DNA of 64,000 nt from Microbacteriaceae bacterium PS02344. Its GTDB lineage: Bacteria > Actinomycetota > Actinomycetes > Actinomycetales > Microbacteriaceae. Both the position numbers and the translations under genes were made by a program. Shown piece after piece: positions 45,419-54,515 of the stretch (its first letter is position 1; every line of letters begins with the position of its first letter). Location of the stretch: assembly GCA_029959905.1 (NCBI GenBank), contig JASCNZ010000003.1:1-64000 (forward strand). The letters are read 5' to 3'. The notes beneath the pieces are model-generated. The model saw only the letters and a program-made list of their open reading frames with translations. It made no database searches and was not told the origin of the DNA.

Positions 45419-46062
45419 CCGCACGCCGCGGTCGCTGGATCACCCTCGAAGGCGGCGACGGATCGGGCAAGACCACGCAGTCCGACCTGCTCGCCGCGTG
45501 GCTGACGGATGCCGGACACGCGGTGGTCCGCACCCGCGAGCCCGGCGGCTCGGAGGTCGGCACCCTCATCCGCGACATCGTGCTGCATCACCGCGGTGAC
45601 ATCGCCCCGCGTGCGGAGGCGCTGCTCTACGCGGCCGACCGCGCGCATCACGTGGCGACGGTCGTGCGTCCGGCGCTCGAGCGCGGTGACGTCGTGCTGC
45701 AGGACCGCTACCTCGACTCCTCGGTCGCCTACCAGGGCGCCGGACGTGTGCTCGACCCGACGGAGATCCGCGACCTCTCTCTCTGGGCCGCAGAGGGGGC
45801 GCTCCCCGATCTCACGGTGCTGCTCGACCTCGACCCCGCGGCCGCCCGTGCCCGTATCGATGCGGCGGACAAGCCGTTCGACCGTCTGGAGGCCGAGAAG
45901 GCCGACTTCCACGGACGGGTGCGGCAGGCATTCCTCGACCTCGCCGCCGCCGAGCCCGAGCGTTTCCTCGTGATCGACGCCGCGCAGGCTCCAGACGTCG
46001 TCGCCGCCGAGATCCGCGACCGGGTCGGGGCACTCCTCGACCTGCCCCCGCACCGAGGGTGA
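45415..46062 (+). CDS. tmk: Thymidylate kinase
   Basis: A 215-residue dTMP kinase for dTTP synthesis. It has the P-loop LEGGDGSGKTTQ, the DR(Y/H) segment LQDRYLDSSVAYQG and the REPGG motif TREPGGSEVG, with the LID-like Arg after DAADKPFDRLE. The GTG start overlaps the topA stop. In this gene order it is followed by holB, a common actinobacterial arrangement. Confidence 0.97.
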   Translation: MTARRGRWITLEGGDGSGKTTQSDLLAAWLTDAGHAVVRTREPGGSEVGTLIRDIVLHHRGDIAPRAEALLYAADRAHHVATVVRPALERGDVVLQDRYLDSSVAYQGAGRVLDPTEIRDLSLWAAEGALPDLTVLLDLDPAAARARIDAADKPFDRLEAEKADFHGRVRQAFLDLAAAEPERFLVIDAAQAPDVVAAEIRDRVGALLDLPPHRG

Positions 46063-46107
46063 TCGCACCGTCGCTCGGGCGTCGGTGGTCCCGATTAGGC
46101 TGAGTGC

Positions 46108-47265
46108 ATGCCCGACACCGCGATCGCTCCTTTCCCGTGGGGTGACGTGTGGGGGCAGCCCGATGCCGTCGAGACGCTGCGTACCGCGGCATCCGACCCA
46201 TCTGCGCTGTCGCATGCGTGGCTGATCACGGGCCCTCCGGGATCGGGCCGCTCCACGCTCGCGTACGCCTTCGCGGCCGCGCTCATCGCCGAGGGGCCCG
46301 ACGACGAGGCGACGATGCGCCAGGTGCTCGCACGTACGCACCCCGACGTCACCGCGCTTCGGACCGACAAGGTCATCATCACGATCGCCGAGGCGCGCGC
46401 CCTCGTCGAGAGGTCGTACTTCTCCCCGTCGTCGGGCCGCTACCGCGTGATCGTCGTCGAAGACGCCGATCGCATGGTCGAGCGCACCTCGAACGTGCTG
46501 CTCAAGGCGCTCGAAGAACCGCCGGAGCAGACCGTCTGGATCCTCTGCGCCCCGAGCGAGGCCGACCTGCTGCCGACCATCCGCTCCCGGGTCCGCTCGC
46601 TGCGGCTGCGCGAGCCCGACGTCGACGACGTCGCGCGCCTCATCGCGCTACGCACGGGAGTGGATGCCGCCGTCGCCGAGCAGGCGGCTCGGCACGCTCA
46701 ACGCCACATCGGCATGGCGCAGCGCCTCGCCACCGACGAGCCCGCACGACGCCGCCGCGACGAGACCCTCCGCGCTGTTCTCGGGGTGCGCGGCGTCGGC
46801 GACGCCGTCGAGGTCGCGGGGCGCATCATCCAGGCCGCGACCGACGACGCGAAGGCGCTCACGGCCGAGCGGGATGCGGCCGAGCGTGCGAACCTGCTGC
46901 GGATGGTGGGCGTGGGGGAAGGGCAGGCCGTGCCCCCGGCGCTGCGCAGTCAGCTCTCGGCCCTCGAGGACGAGCAGAAGAAGCGGGCCACACGCAGCCT
47001 CCGCGACGGGATCGACCGCGTGCTCACCGACCTGCAGTCGCTGTTCCGCGACGTCGTGATGCTGCAGTTCGGTCGCGCCGACCAGCTCATCAACCGTGAG
47101 CTGCAGCCCGAGCTGGCCGCGCTGGCGCAGGCGTGGCCCGACACCCGTACGCTTGTCGTACTCGACCACCTGGCCGACACCCGGCAGTCGCTGGAGCGCA
47201 ACGTCGCACCGCTGCTCGCCCTCGAGAGCTTGCTCGTGACCGTCGCGAGCGGGAGGACACCGTGA
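46108..47265 (+). CDS. holB: DNA polymerase III delta-prime subunit
   Basis: A 385-residue clamp-loader ATPase-like subunit. It has ITGPPGSGRSTLAYAF (Walker A), the YRVIVVEDADRM box (Walker B) and LLKALEEPPEQTVWIL, typical of DnaX/HolB. SRVRSLRL carries the sensor Arg. It lacks the four-Cys zinc module in its usual form. Its stop shares bases with the GTG of the next gene. Confidence 0.93.
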   Translation: MPDTAIAPFPWGDVWGQPDAVETLRTAASDPSALSHAWLITGPPGSGRSTLAYAFAAALIAEGPDDEATMRQVLARTHPDVTALRTDKVIITIAEARALVERSYFSPSSGRYRVIVVEDADRMVERTSNVLLKALEEPPEQTVWILCAPSEADLLPTIRSRVRSLRLREPDVDDVARLIALRTGVDAAVAEQAARHAQRHIGMAQRLATDEPARRRRDETLRAVLGVRGVGDAVEVAGRIIQAATDDAKALTAERDAAERANLLRMVGVGEGQAVPPALRSQLSALEDEQKKRATRSLRDGIDRVLTDLQSLFRDVVMLQFGRADQLINRELQPELAALAQAWPDTRTLVVLDHLADTRQSLERNVAPLLALESLLVTVASGRTP

Positions 47266-48821
47266 AGATCCAGCAGACGCCCCGTCTCCGCCGCGCCGCC
47301 GCCATCCTCGCAGGAGTGCTCACGGCATCCGTCGCCCTCTCGGGGTGTCTGTACGCCGCGATCCCCGAGCAGGCCGAGCCCCGCCCATCGACGACCAAGG
47401 CGCCCGACACCGAAGGCGTCGCCGCCGACCTGCTGCCGTTCTACTCGCAGACGCTGCAGTGGGAGGCGTGCGGTGCCAGCGGCTTCGACTGCACCACGGT
47501 GACCGCGCCCCTCGACTGGGAGAACCCCGAGGCGGGTGAGATCGAGTTGTCGGTCGTCCGATACCGGGCATCGCAGGAGCCGGTGGGCTCGTTGCTCACG
47601 AACCCCGGCGGTCCGGGTTCCAGCGGAGTGGACTTCATCAGCGAGAGCCTCGACTTCGCGGTGGGCGCCGATCTCATCGCCAACTTCGACGTGATCGGTT
47701 TCGACCCCCGGGGCGTGGGGCAGTCGACGGCCGTCCGCTGCTTCGACGCCGAGCAGATGGACGCCTACCTCTACGACATCCCCAGCGCTCCCCGCGGCAG
47801 CGCCGAGTGGGAGAGCGAGCTGCTCGCCGGCCACCAGGAGTTCGCCGACGCCTGCGAGGCGAACAGCGGAGGCATCCTGCCGTACATCACGACCGTCAAC
47901 TCGGCACGCGACATGGATCTGCTCCGTGCGGTGCTCGGCGACACCGAGCTGAACTACCTCGGCTTCTCGTACGGCACCTTCCTCGGAGCCACCTACGCGA
48001 GCCTGTATCCCGAGAAGGCCGGACGCCTCGTGCTCGACGGCGCGATCGATCCGTCCGTACCGGGTCTCGAGGTGGGCGCGACGCAGGCCCTCGGCTTCGA
48101 GTCCGCGCTTCGTGCCTACATGCAGGACTGCCTCGACTCGGGCAGCTGCCCGTTCTCCGGCTCGGTCGACGACGCGATGGCCGATCTCGGCGCTCTTCTC
48201 GCGTCGGTCGACCGGTCGCCGCTCGAGAACGCCGACGGACGGATGCTCGGGGCCGATGCGCTGATGACGGCGATCATCGCCGCGCTCTACTCGCAGGACA
48301 GCTGGACGTACCTGACGCAGGCCCTCGACGAGGCGCTGCAGGGAGACCCGACGACGGCGTTCATCCTCGCCGACTTCTACAACGGTCGGGAGAACGGCGG
48401 ATACGCCGACAATTCCACCGAGGCGTTCCGTGCCTACAACTGCATGGACTACCCGGTCGAAGACGACCCGGCCGCGGAGGCGGCCACGACGGCGAAGATC
48501 GCCGAGGGCGCTCCGACGATCGCGCCGTACTGGGCGGGTCCCGACTCGTGCGAGGTCTGGCCCTATCCGCCCACCGGCACGCGGGGCGAGATCACGGCTG
48601 AGGGTGCCGGCCCGATCGTCGTCGTCGGCACCACGAACGACCCCGCCACACCGTACGAGTGGTCGGAGGCCCTTGCGGGTCAACTCGACGAGGGCGTGCT
48701 CATCACCCGAGTGGGCGAAGGGCACACGGGCTACAACAAGGGCAACAGCTGCGTCGACGACGCGGTCGAGGCCTTCCTGCTCGACGACACGGTGCCCGAG
48801 GACGGTCTGCGCTGCGAGTGA
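47262..48821 (+). CDS. Secreted alpha/beta hydrolase (tripeptidyl-aminopeptidase type)
   Basis: A 519-residue lipoprotein (lipobox VALSGC, Cys near 28). The hydrolase core shows NPGGPGSSGVDF for the oxyanion hole, the nucleophile elbow GFSYGTFLG, the Asp in VVVGTTNDPATPYEWS and the His in GEGHTGYN. The C-terminal TAP-like domain is present. It would trim peptides outside the cell. The GTG overlaps the holB stop. Confidence 0.92.
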   Translation: MKIQQTPRLRRAAAILAGVLTASVALSGCLYAAIPEQAEPRPSTTKAPDTEGVAADLLPFYSQTLQWEACGASGFDCTTVTAPLDWENPEAGEIELSVVRYRASQEPVGSLLTNPGGPGSSGVDFISESLDFAVGADLIANFDVIGFDPRGVGQSTAVRCFDAEQMDAYLYDIPSAPRGSAEWESELLAGHQEFADACEANSGGILPYITTVNSARDMDLLRAVLGDTELNYLGFSYGTFLGATYASLYPEKAGRLVLDGAIDPSVPGLEVGATQALGFESALRAYMQDCLDSGSCPFSGSVDDAMADLGALLASVDRSPLENADGRMLGADALMTAIIAALYSQDSWTYLTQALDEALQGDPTTAFILADFYNGRENGGYADNSTEAFRAYNCMDYPVEDDPAAEAATTAKIAEGAPTIAPYWAGPDSCEVWPYPPTGTRGEITAEGAGPIVVVGTTNDPATPYEWSEALAGQLDEGVLITRVGEGHTGYNKGNSCVDDAVEAFLLDDTVPEDGLRCE

Positions 48822-48878
48822 CTCGCCGGTGACACGCGCGCCCGACGGGCTCGATTCGCGAGCGGACGCCAGACAGGG

Positions 48879-48884
48879 TAATAT
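48879..48884 (+). promoter_or_regulatory. Promoter -10 of tRNA-Thr
   Basis: TAATAT ends 29 bases before the tRNA. A TTCGCG 18 bases upstream could serve as -35. Confidence 0.5.
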
Positions 48885-48913
48885 CGGTGATCGCGCCGGT
48901 TCGTCCGTCGCAC

Positions 48914-48986
48914 GCCGCTTTAGCTCAGTCGGCAGAGCATTTCACTCGTAATGAAAAGGTCGTCAGTTCGATTCTGACAAGCGGCT
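48914..48986 (+). tRNA. tRNA-Thr (anticodon CGT)
   Basis: Acceptor GCCGCTT pairs with AAGCGGC, with T as discriminator. The anticodon stem TTTCA/TGAAA encloses CTCGTAA, giving anticodon CGT for threonine codon ACG. The D arm (TAGCTCAGTCGGCAGAGCA) and T arm (GTTCGATTC) are intact. CCA is not encoded. Confidence 0.95.
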
Positions 48987-48992
48987 CCGATC

Positions 48993-49035
48993 AGCCCCCG
49001 TCGCCCTCGTGGTGACGGGGGCTTCGGCTTTCCCC
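48993..49035 (+). terminator. Terminator after tRNA-Thr
   Basis: AGCCCCCGTC (48993-49002) pairs with GACGGGGGCT (49014-49023), followed by a T-containing tail. Confidence 0.75.
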
Positions 49036-49119
49036 CCGTGATGCTGCGCGCGAAGCTCAGCCCGGTTGCGACGTCTGGGCGCCCGACACCCCATCCGTGC
49101 CGGACGCCCGGACTGTGCC

Positions 49120-50037
49120 TCAGGCGGCGAGCTTCGCGAGAGAGGCGAGGATCTCGCGCTCCCGCGACCACACGCCCCCGGCTCGGTGCGTTCCCGCCTG
49201 GGGGTCGAGGACCGCTCCCGGGCGCACCGCTTCGCGCGGGATACCGAGGCCGTCCAGGATGTGGGTGAACTGCGCGGACGAGAGGGTCTGGAATTCGTCT
49301 CTCGCGCTGATCACATTGCGTGTGGTCGTCGCCTGCTCCGTGCTCCCGTGGTGGGAGATGAATTGCGGTGCGACCGTGTAGTGGTGCCCGTCGGTGATGA
49401 TGCTGTATGCCATGTCGTCCTCGATGATCGGTACGGGTGAAGGAAGAGAAGCGGCGGTCGCCGTCGGGGCGGTCGCCAGCGGTGCATTCTGCACCAGCGG
49501 GTAGGGGTCCACCGCCGAGCCGTTCTTCCGCAGCTCCAGGTGAAGGTGCGGGCCGGTGGAACGCCCTGTGTTGCCGACGAACCCGATGAGCCGACCGCGC
49601 GTGATCCGCTCGCCGATCGTCAGCGTCGACGGTGCTCGCAGATGCGCATAGCGGCTGCTCCAGCCTTCGGCGTGCGTGACGAACACCGCGTTCCCGTAGG
49701 CGCCGTTCGTGCCGAGTACGCCTCGGCTGGTGACGACTCCATCGGCGACGGCGTGCACGGGTGTGCCGATGGCGGCGGCGTAGTCCTGCCCCTGATGCAT
49801 CCGCCCGCGCCGCATACCGAAGCGCGACCCGGCTCGCTGCCGATAGGCGAACGGGTGCCCCCAGGTCACGGTCGCGGCGGCCGCGGGCTCGGTGTCGAGG
49901 AGCCCGGGGCCGAGCATCGAGACGGCCACCGCCGTCGCGCCGAGGGCCAGGAAGCGTCGGCGATCGACGGGATGGCGAAGAGGGGCGTCCCGGGACCGCA
50001 TCGGGTCGTCCGGGGGATCGAGCGAAGATCTGCTCAT
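49120..50037 (-). CDS. Tat-exported M23 peptidase (LytM-type)
   Basis: A 305-residue protein. The twin-Arg signal DRRRFLALGATAVAVSM lies near residue 24. The metallopeptidase domain has GMRRGRMHQGQDYAAAIGTPVHAVADG (first His/Asp) and STGPHLHLELRKNG (HxH). The C-terminal 100 residues (AYSIITDGHHYTVAPQFIS...) are a separate domain of unknown role, perhaps wall binding. It probably cuts or remodels peptidoglycan. The ATG at 50037 has GAAGGAGA upstream. Confidence 0.9.
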   Translation of the reverse strand: MSRSSLDPPDDPMRSRDAPLRHPVDRRRFLALGATAVAVSMLGPGLLDTEPAAAATVTWGHPFAYRQRAGSRFGMRRGRMHQGQDYAAAIGTPVHAVADGVVTSRGVLGTNGAYGNAVFVTHAEGWSSRYAHLRAPSTLTIGERITRGRLIGFVGNTGRSTGPHLHLELRKNGSAVDPYPLVQNAPLATAPTATAASLPSPVPIIEDDMAYSIITDGHHYTVAPQFISHHGSTEQATTTRNVISARDEFQTLSSAQFTHILDGLGIPREAVRPGAVLDPQAGTHRAGGVWSREREILASLAKLAA

Positions 50038-50213
50038 CGTCTTCTCCTTCGTGGATGGGACCCTCGCGGAGCACGAGGCCTCAGATAGGAAACCCCACGA
50101 CGGGCGACCTGTCTGTCCCCATTTCGGACGACAGACGAACGGCTGGCGTTCGGAGTACGGTCGAGGGTTTTGCGCTCCGTCACGATGTCGGCACGGCCGA
50201 CTACGCTCGGAGC

Positions 50214-50795
50214 ATGAGCAGAGCACTCCTCATCGTCGACGTGCAGAACGACTTCACCGAGAACGGCGCGTTGGCCGTGCAGGGTGGCGACGCGGTGGCC
50301 TCGGCCGTGTCGACGTACCTCGATGCGCACGCCTTCGAGTACGACGTCATCATCGCCTCGCGCGACTGGCACGATGCCGAGGGCGACAACGGCGGTCACT
50401 TCGCCTCGGCGCCCGACTACGTCGATTCGTGGCCGGTGCACTGCGTGGCCGGCACGCCGGGTGCCGAGTACGACCCATTGCTGACCACGGATGCCGTGAC
50501 GCACCACGTGCGCAAGGGCCAGGGTCGACCGGCGTATTCGATGTTCGAGGGCGTGACCGACGACGGCCAGACCGTGGGGGAGGTGCTGTCCGCCGCCGGG
50601 GTGCTGACCGCCGACGTCGTCGGCATCGCGACGGATCACTGCGTGCGGGCATCTGCTCTGGATGCGGTCGCTCACGGGGTGCGCGTGCGTGTGCTCACCG
50701 ACCTCATCGCCGGGGTGGGTGCCGAGTCGAGCGAGGCCGCGCTGGCCGAACTCGCCCACGCGGGGGCCGAACTGGTCGAGAGCACGTCGGCGTGA
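50214..50795 (+). CDS. pncA: Nicotinamidase / pyrazinamidase
   Basis: A 193-residue isochorismatase-fold hydrolase turning nicotinamide into nicotinate for NAD salvage. The catalytic Asp is in LLIVDVQNDF, Lys in VRKGQ and Cys in TDHCVRASALD. The metal site is the SRDWHDAEG and GHF segment. A short leader, with TACGCT close to the ATG, suggests a leaderless mRNA. Its stop overlaps the next GTG. Confidence 0.93.
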   Translation: MSRALLIVDVQNDFTENGALAVQGGDAVASAVSTYLDAHAFEYDVIIASRDWHDAEGDNGGHFASAPDYVDSWPVHCVAGTPGAEYDPLLTTDAVTHHVRKGQGRPAYSMFEGVTDDGQTVGEVLSAAGVLTADVVGIATDHCVRASALDAVAHGVRVRVLTDLIAGVGAESSEAALAELAHAGAELVESTSA

Positions 50796-51325
50796 GCCGG
50801 AGCGTCCTGCTGCTGCGTGCCGTGAACGTGAGCGGTCGCAACCGCGTACCGATGGCGGAGCTGCGCGACGCACTGACCGAGGCGGGCGAGCTCCGCGAGG
50901 TGTCGACGTACATCGCGAGCGGCAACATCGTGTGCGCCACCCCGGACGACGTCGTCGGCGCGTGCGCGCATGTGCGCAGAGTCATCCACGAGCGCTTCGA
51001 CGTCGACACCCCGGTGATCCACCGCTCGCACGAGGAGTTGAGGGCGGCGATGGCCGCGCACCCGTTCGTCGATCCCGTGGAGAATCTGCTGCACGCGATG
51101 TTCCTCGAAGGTGATCCCCGAGACGGCGCGGTCGATGCGCTGCGCGAGAGGCTGGTCGCGGGGGAGGAGATCGCGCTCGTCGGGCGCGATCTATGGATCC
51201 ACTACGCGGACGGGGGAGTGCACACCACCAAGCTCACCAAGGCGGTGCTGGACCGCGCATTGGGTGTGGCGGGCACCGCCCGCAACCTCCGCACCGTGCA
51301 GAAACTCGTCGACCTCACGGCCTAG
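50792..51325 (+). CDS. DUF1697 protein
   Basis: A 177-residue protein with the DUF1697 pattern: LLLRAVNVSGRNRVPMAELRDALTEAG at the start, then STYIASGNIV and late WIHYADGGVHTTKLTKAVLDRALG, TARNLRTVQKL. The function is unknown. The GTG overlaps the pncA stop, so the two are coupled. Confidence 0.88.
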   Translation: MSRSVLLLRAVNVSGRNRVPMAELRDALTEAGELREVSTYIASGNIVCATPDDVVGACAHVRRVIHERFDVDTPVIHRSHEELRAAMAAHPFVDPVENLLHAMFLEGDPRDGAVDALRERLVAGEEIALVGRDLWIHYADGGVHTTKLTKAVLDRALGVAGTARNLRTVQKLVDLTA

Positions 51326-51551
51326 GCGCAGCAGGCTCACCGACGGTGCGCGACAGCGGTGCCGGCACTCGCGACTCCGACTCGGCATCCGCGCTTTCCC
51401 GGTCGACGCGGCGTGCGGCGCAGGCTGTGCACCGCACGTATCGGACGGTGCCCTCGCTGGTGCGGTGGCGCGACTCGGTGATCCAGGCGTGCTCGTGGCG
51501 AGCCTCGAGAGAGCGGCGAACAGGAATGGGGAGCGTGTGCAGCGAGGTCAT
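51315..51551 (-). CDS. Small protein with a CxxC pair
   Basis: A 78-residue protein from an ATG at 51551. EHAWITESRHRTSEGTVRYVRCTACAARRVDRE looks like a compact metal-binding unit (a His and a CTAC pair). It overlaps the end of the DUF1697 gene by 11 bases and is divergent from the CGNR gene across 25 bases. Similar short proteins are common in this family of bacteria; the role is unknown. Confidence 0.6.
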   Translation of the reverse strand: MTSLHTLPIPVRRSLEARHEHAWITESRHRTSEGTVRYVRCTACAARRVDRESADAESESRVPAPLSRTVGEPAAPRP

Positions 51552-51576
51552 GACCTCAGCGTGATGTAATGCCCTT

Positions 51577-52095
51577 ATGCATCTCAACCCTTACGGCGAG
51601 TATGCCGTGATCCTCGCGGCTTCGCTCGCCAACGACTGGCCGGCCGACCGCTCCGGCATCGAGGAGCGAACGATCGAGCTGGGCATGACGATGACCTTTC
51701 CTCCGGCATCCGATGACCATGCACGCGTCCGCGAGGTGATCGACGACTGGCTCGCCATCGTCGACGCATCGGATGCCGACGCGCGCGCCGCGCTGCTCAA
51801 CGTGCAGCTGGAGCAGTCCGCCGCGTATCCGCGACTCACGAATCACGACGGCGAGGGGTGGCACCTGCACTACCGCGACGACGTGCCGTCGCTGCCCTTC
51901 GTGCTGCGCGCGATCATCAGTCTCGGCACGTCGCTGCACCTCGTGACCCGAGGGATGGAGCGCCTCGCACGCTGCGAGGCCTCGCCGTGCACACGCGTGG
52001 TCGTCGACGTCACGCGCAACGGCCGGCAGCGCTTCTGCTCCGTGAGATGCGCGAACCGCGCCGCGGTGCGTCGGCACCGGGCGCGGTTCGCGTGA
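51577..52095 (+). CDS. CGNR zinc-finger protein
   Basis: A 172-residue protein. The N-terminal ABATE-like domain is helical (YAVILAASLANDWP, DARAALLNVQLEQ). The C-terminal CGNR-type finger reads ARCEASPCTRVVVD with QRFCSVRCANRAAVRRHR. These are probably transcription regulators. Confidence 0.88.
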   Translation: MHLNPYGEYAVILAASLANDWPADRSGIEERTIELGMTMTFPPASDDHARVREVIDDWLAIVDASDADARAALLNVQLEQSAAYPRLTNHDGEGWHLHYRDDVPSLPFVLRAIISLGTSLHLVTRGMERLARCEASPCTRVVVDVTRNGRQRFCSVRCANRAAVRRHRARFA

Positions 52096-52110
52096 TCCGT
52101 CGGGCGGGCG

Positions 52111-52659
52111 TCAGGCCGTCTGGCCCTCGTGACGGCCTTCGCCGATCTCCTCGACCACCTTCGCGTTGAACGCGGGCAGGTCGTCGGGGGTGCGGCTCGA
52201 GACGAGGCCCTGGTCGACCACGACCTCCTCGTCGACCCAGTCGGCACCGGCGTTGCGCAGATCGGTCTTGAGGCTGGGGTAGCTCGTGAGCGTGCGTCCG
52301 TCGACGACGCCGGCCTCGATGAGGATCCAGGCGCCGTGGCAGATCACGCCGACGGGCTTGTGCTGCTCGAAGAACGCCTTCGCCAGTGCGACGGAGGCCT
52401 CATCCATGCGGATGTGATCGGCGTTGACGACGCCGCCCGGCAGTACCAGGGCGTCGAAGTCGTCGGCGGATGCGCTGCCCGAGGTCAGGTCGACCTTCTG
52501 CGTGTGCCCGTTCTTGCCGGTGATGTCGCCCGACTCGGGGGCGACGAGTGCGGCGCTCGCGCCCTCGCCCGTCACGGCTTCCCACGGGCTGGTGAGCTCG
52601 CTGTCCTCGAAGCCGTCGGTCGCCAGGAATGCCACTCGCTTGTTCGTGAGGGTCGCCAT
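52111..52659 (-). CDS. DJ-1/PfpI family protein (type 1 glutamine amidotransferase-like)
   Basis: A 182-residue protein with the nucleophile elbow GVICHGAWILIEAG (Cys near 107, followed by His), an upstream acidic DGFEDSELTSPWEA, and LVLPGGVVNAD. These are YhbO/PfpI-type stress proteins linked to repair of glycated or aldehyde-damaged molecules. GAAAGGAACC precedes the ATG. Confidence 0.9.
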   Translation of the reverse strand: MATLTNKRVAFLATDGFEDSELTSPWEAVTGEGASAALVAPESGDITGKNGHTQKVDLTSGSASADDFDALVLPGGVVNADHIRMDEASVALAKAFFEQHKPVGVICHGAWILIEAGVVDGRTLTSYPSLKTDLRNAGADWVDEEVVVDQGLVSSRTPDDLPAFNAKVVEEIGEGRHEGQTA

Positions 52660-52773
52660 GATGGTTCCTTTCGTGGAGGTCGGTGGGATGTTCCGACTCT
52701 GCCGCGATCCGGACGAGGCGTGAAGGGGGTGGCGACCCGAGCGAGAGGCTGATAGACGCCGGATGCGATGCGG

Positions 52774-52846
52774 TGGGCCCCGTGGGGCTCGAACCCACGA
52801 CCCGCGGATTAAAAGTCCGATGCTCTGCCAACTGAGCTAGAGGCCC
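52774..52846 (-). tRNA. tRNA-Lys (anticodon TTT)
   Basis: On the minus strand the acceptor GGGCCTC pairs with GGGGCCC. The anticodon stem CGGA/TCCG encloses CTTTTAA, giving anticodon TTT for lysine. The T arm carries GGTTCGAGCC. A TAGACT -10 lies at 52855-52860 on the same strand. Confidence 0.95.
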
Positions 52847-52872
52847 GTGCTCCCAGTCTAGGGCGCACAGAA

Positions 52873-52910
52873 GAGGGCCGTTGTCGACACAGCCATCGTC
52901 AACGGCCCTC
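52873..52910. terminator. Bidirectional terminator hairpin
   Basis: GAGGGCCGTTG (52873-52883) pairs with CAACGGCCCTC (52900-52910) downstream of the minus-strand fasciclin gene. Confidence 0.7.
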
Positions 52911-52992
52911 CGCTCATCCTGCTCCCGATCCTCCCCAGAGCGGGAGCAGGTCAGGGTGTGCCTTGCTCCTCAGCAGCACTCTCCCTGGCTTC

Positions 52993-53661
52993 TTACTGTG
53001 CCGGCGGCATCAGCACCGTGTCGATGAGGTACACGGTCGCGTTGGCGGTCTGGACGCCACCGCAGATGACGTTGGCGTCGTTGACCATCAGCTCGTCGCC
53101 GCTGCCGGTGACCTCGAGGTCGGCGCCGTTGACCGTGGTGTGCATGCCGACGATGTCGGACGGCTCGACCTGGCCGGGGACCACGTGGTACGTCAGGATC
53201 GAGCTGAGCGTGGCGCTGTCGGTCTTGAGCGACTCGATGACAGCCGGGTCGATCTTGCCGAAGGCGTCGTCGACCGGGGCGAACACGGTGAACTCGTCTC
53301 CGTTGAGCGTGTCGACCAGGTTCACGTCGGGGTTGAGCTGACCGCTGACGGCGGCGGTGAGCGTGGTGAGCAGCGGGTTGTTCGAGGCGGCGGTCGCCAC
53401 CGGGTCCTGGGCCATGCCGGCGACCGATCCGTCACCGTCCGGCACCTGCTCGGCGTACGCCTCGCAACCGGGGCCGACGAGGTTCGCCGCCGGGTCCATC
53501 TCCATGTCGTCGCTGGACTGCGACGTCTCGGGGGCCGAGGACGGCTCCATCGACTCGTCGCTGCTGCCGGTGTCGCTGCCCATCGAACATGCGGACAGGG
53601 CGAATGCGCTCGCGATGGTGAGCGTCAGTGCTGCGGTGACCTTCTTCTTGGTGCTGAACAT
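52993..53661 (-). CDS. Fasciclin-domain lipoprotein (MPT70/83-like)
   Basis: A 222-residue exported lipoprotein (lipobox FALSAC). After an acidic linker, one FAS1 domain follows: [13 protein letters not shown], the H1-type [27 protein letters not shown] and a closing [11 protein letters not shown]. Two Cys (GPGCEAY, VICGG) match the disulfide of MPT70. AAGGAGC precedes the ATG at 53661. It is divergent from sigK-rskA and has a SigK-like promoter, as the mpt70/mpt83 genes do in mycobacteria. Confidence 0.92.
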   Translation of the reverse strand: MFSTKKKVTAALTLTIASAFALSACSMGSDTGSSDESMEPSSAPETSQSSDDMEMDPAANLVGPGCEAYAEQVPDGDGSVAGMAQDPVATAASNNPLLTTLTAAVSGQLNPDVNLVDTLNGDEFTVFAPVDDAFGKIDPAVIESLKTDSATLSSILTYHVVPGQVEPSDIVGMHTTVNGADLEVTGSGDELMVNDANVICGGVQTANATVYLIDTVLMPPAQ

Positions 53662-53713
53662 CTCATGCTCCTTCAAGCGTTTCCACCACGGCCTCTCCGT
53701 GGCGTTGACAGCT

Positions 53714-53740
53714 GTTCGGAAGCGCCCCGGGATCGGATGG
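53714..53740 (-). promoter_or_regulatory. SigK-type promoter of the fasciclin gene
   Basis: On the minus strand CCATCC (53735-53740) and CCGAAC (53714-53719) are 15 bases apart, close to the mycobacterial SigK consensus CCATCC...CCGAAT. A weaker pair (GCATCC and CCGACC) lies upstream of sigK near 53844, hinting at autoregulation. Confidence 0.65.
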
Positions 53741-53927
53741 GAAAAAGTTCGAAATTTCTTGAGATCCGCGAGATTCCGCGGGTCGGAACGACCGGAGGGA
53801 CAGGGTGCGCGGCCCGAACCGCCGCAGAGCGAGGGTCCGACGGAGCATCCATAACGGTTCGGTCCCGACCCGTGTAGCCCCTCGCGCCTGCGCGCGCGGG
53901 GAGCAGGGATGGGGCATGCTGGGAGTG

Positions 53928-54515
53928 ATGGTCATCGATGGGATGGATGTTCCCGAGGACGGTCCGGCGCGCGACGCCGTGGCCGACCTCCTCGTCGCCG
54001 TCGCCTCGGGGGACCAAGCCGCCTTCGCAGAGCTCTACGACACCATGTCATCGCGCGTTCTCGGCCTCATCCTCCGGGTGCTGGTGAACCGCTCCCAGAG
54101 CGAGGAGGTGCTGCAGGAGGTCTTCCTCGAGATCTGGCAATCCGCCTCGCGCTTCGCTCCGAACAAGGGGCAAGGACGAACATGGATCATGACGATGGCA
54201 CACCGCAGGGCGGTCGATCGCGTACGATCCTCGCAGTCGAGCACGGACCGTGATGTGAAGGCCGGGCTGCGAGACATCGGCGTCGCGCACGACAGCGTCG
54301 CGGAGCAGGTCGAACTGAGCATCGAGGGGGAACGCGTCGCATCAGCGCTCGCGGGACTCCCCGAAGCCCAGCGCGAGGCCATCGTCCTCGCTTACTACGG
54401 TGGTTACAGTCAGAACGAGATTTCGGCGCTGCTGGGCGCGCCGCTGGGAACGATCAAGACACGCATGCGAGACGGGCTCACCCGTCTCCGAACGGCAATG
54501 GGGGTGACGGCATGA
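53928..54515 (+). CDS. sigK: ECF sigma factor SigK
   Basis: A 195-residue extracytoplasmic-function sigma factor. Region 2 is [21 protein letters not shown] and [18 protein letters not shown]; region 4 is [48 protein letters not shown]. Several in-frame ATG codons (53916, 53928, 53943) are possible; I chose 53928. Its ATGA overlap with rskA and the adjacent fasciclin gene identify it as SigK. Confidence 0.92.
   Translation: MVIDGMDVPEDGPARDAVADLLVAVASGDQAAFAELYDTMSSRVLGLILRVLVNRSQSEEVLQEVFLEIWQSASRFAPNKGQGRTWIMTMAHRRAVDRVRSSQSSTDRDVKAGLRDIGVAHDSVAEQVELSIEGERVASALAGLPEAQREAIVLAYYGGYSQNEISALLGAPLGTIKTRMRDGLTRLRTAMGVTA

Noticed and set aside
42032..45424. 1,130-codon open frame antisense to topA
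   Set aside because: It is the shadow of a very GC-rich gene; its product is Arg/Gly/Leu noise with no motif, while the plus strand encodes a complete topoisomerase.
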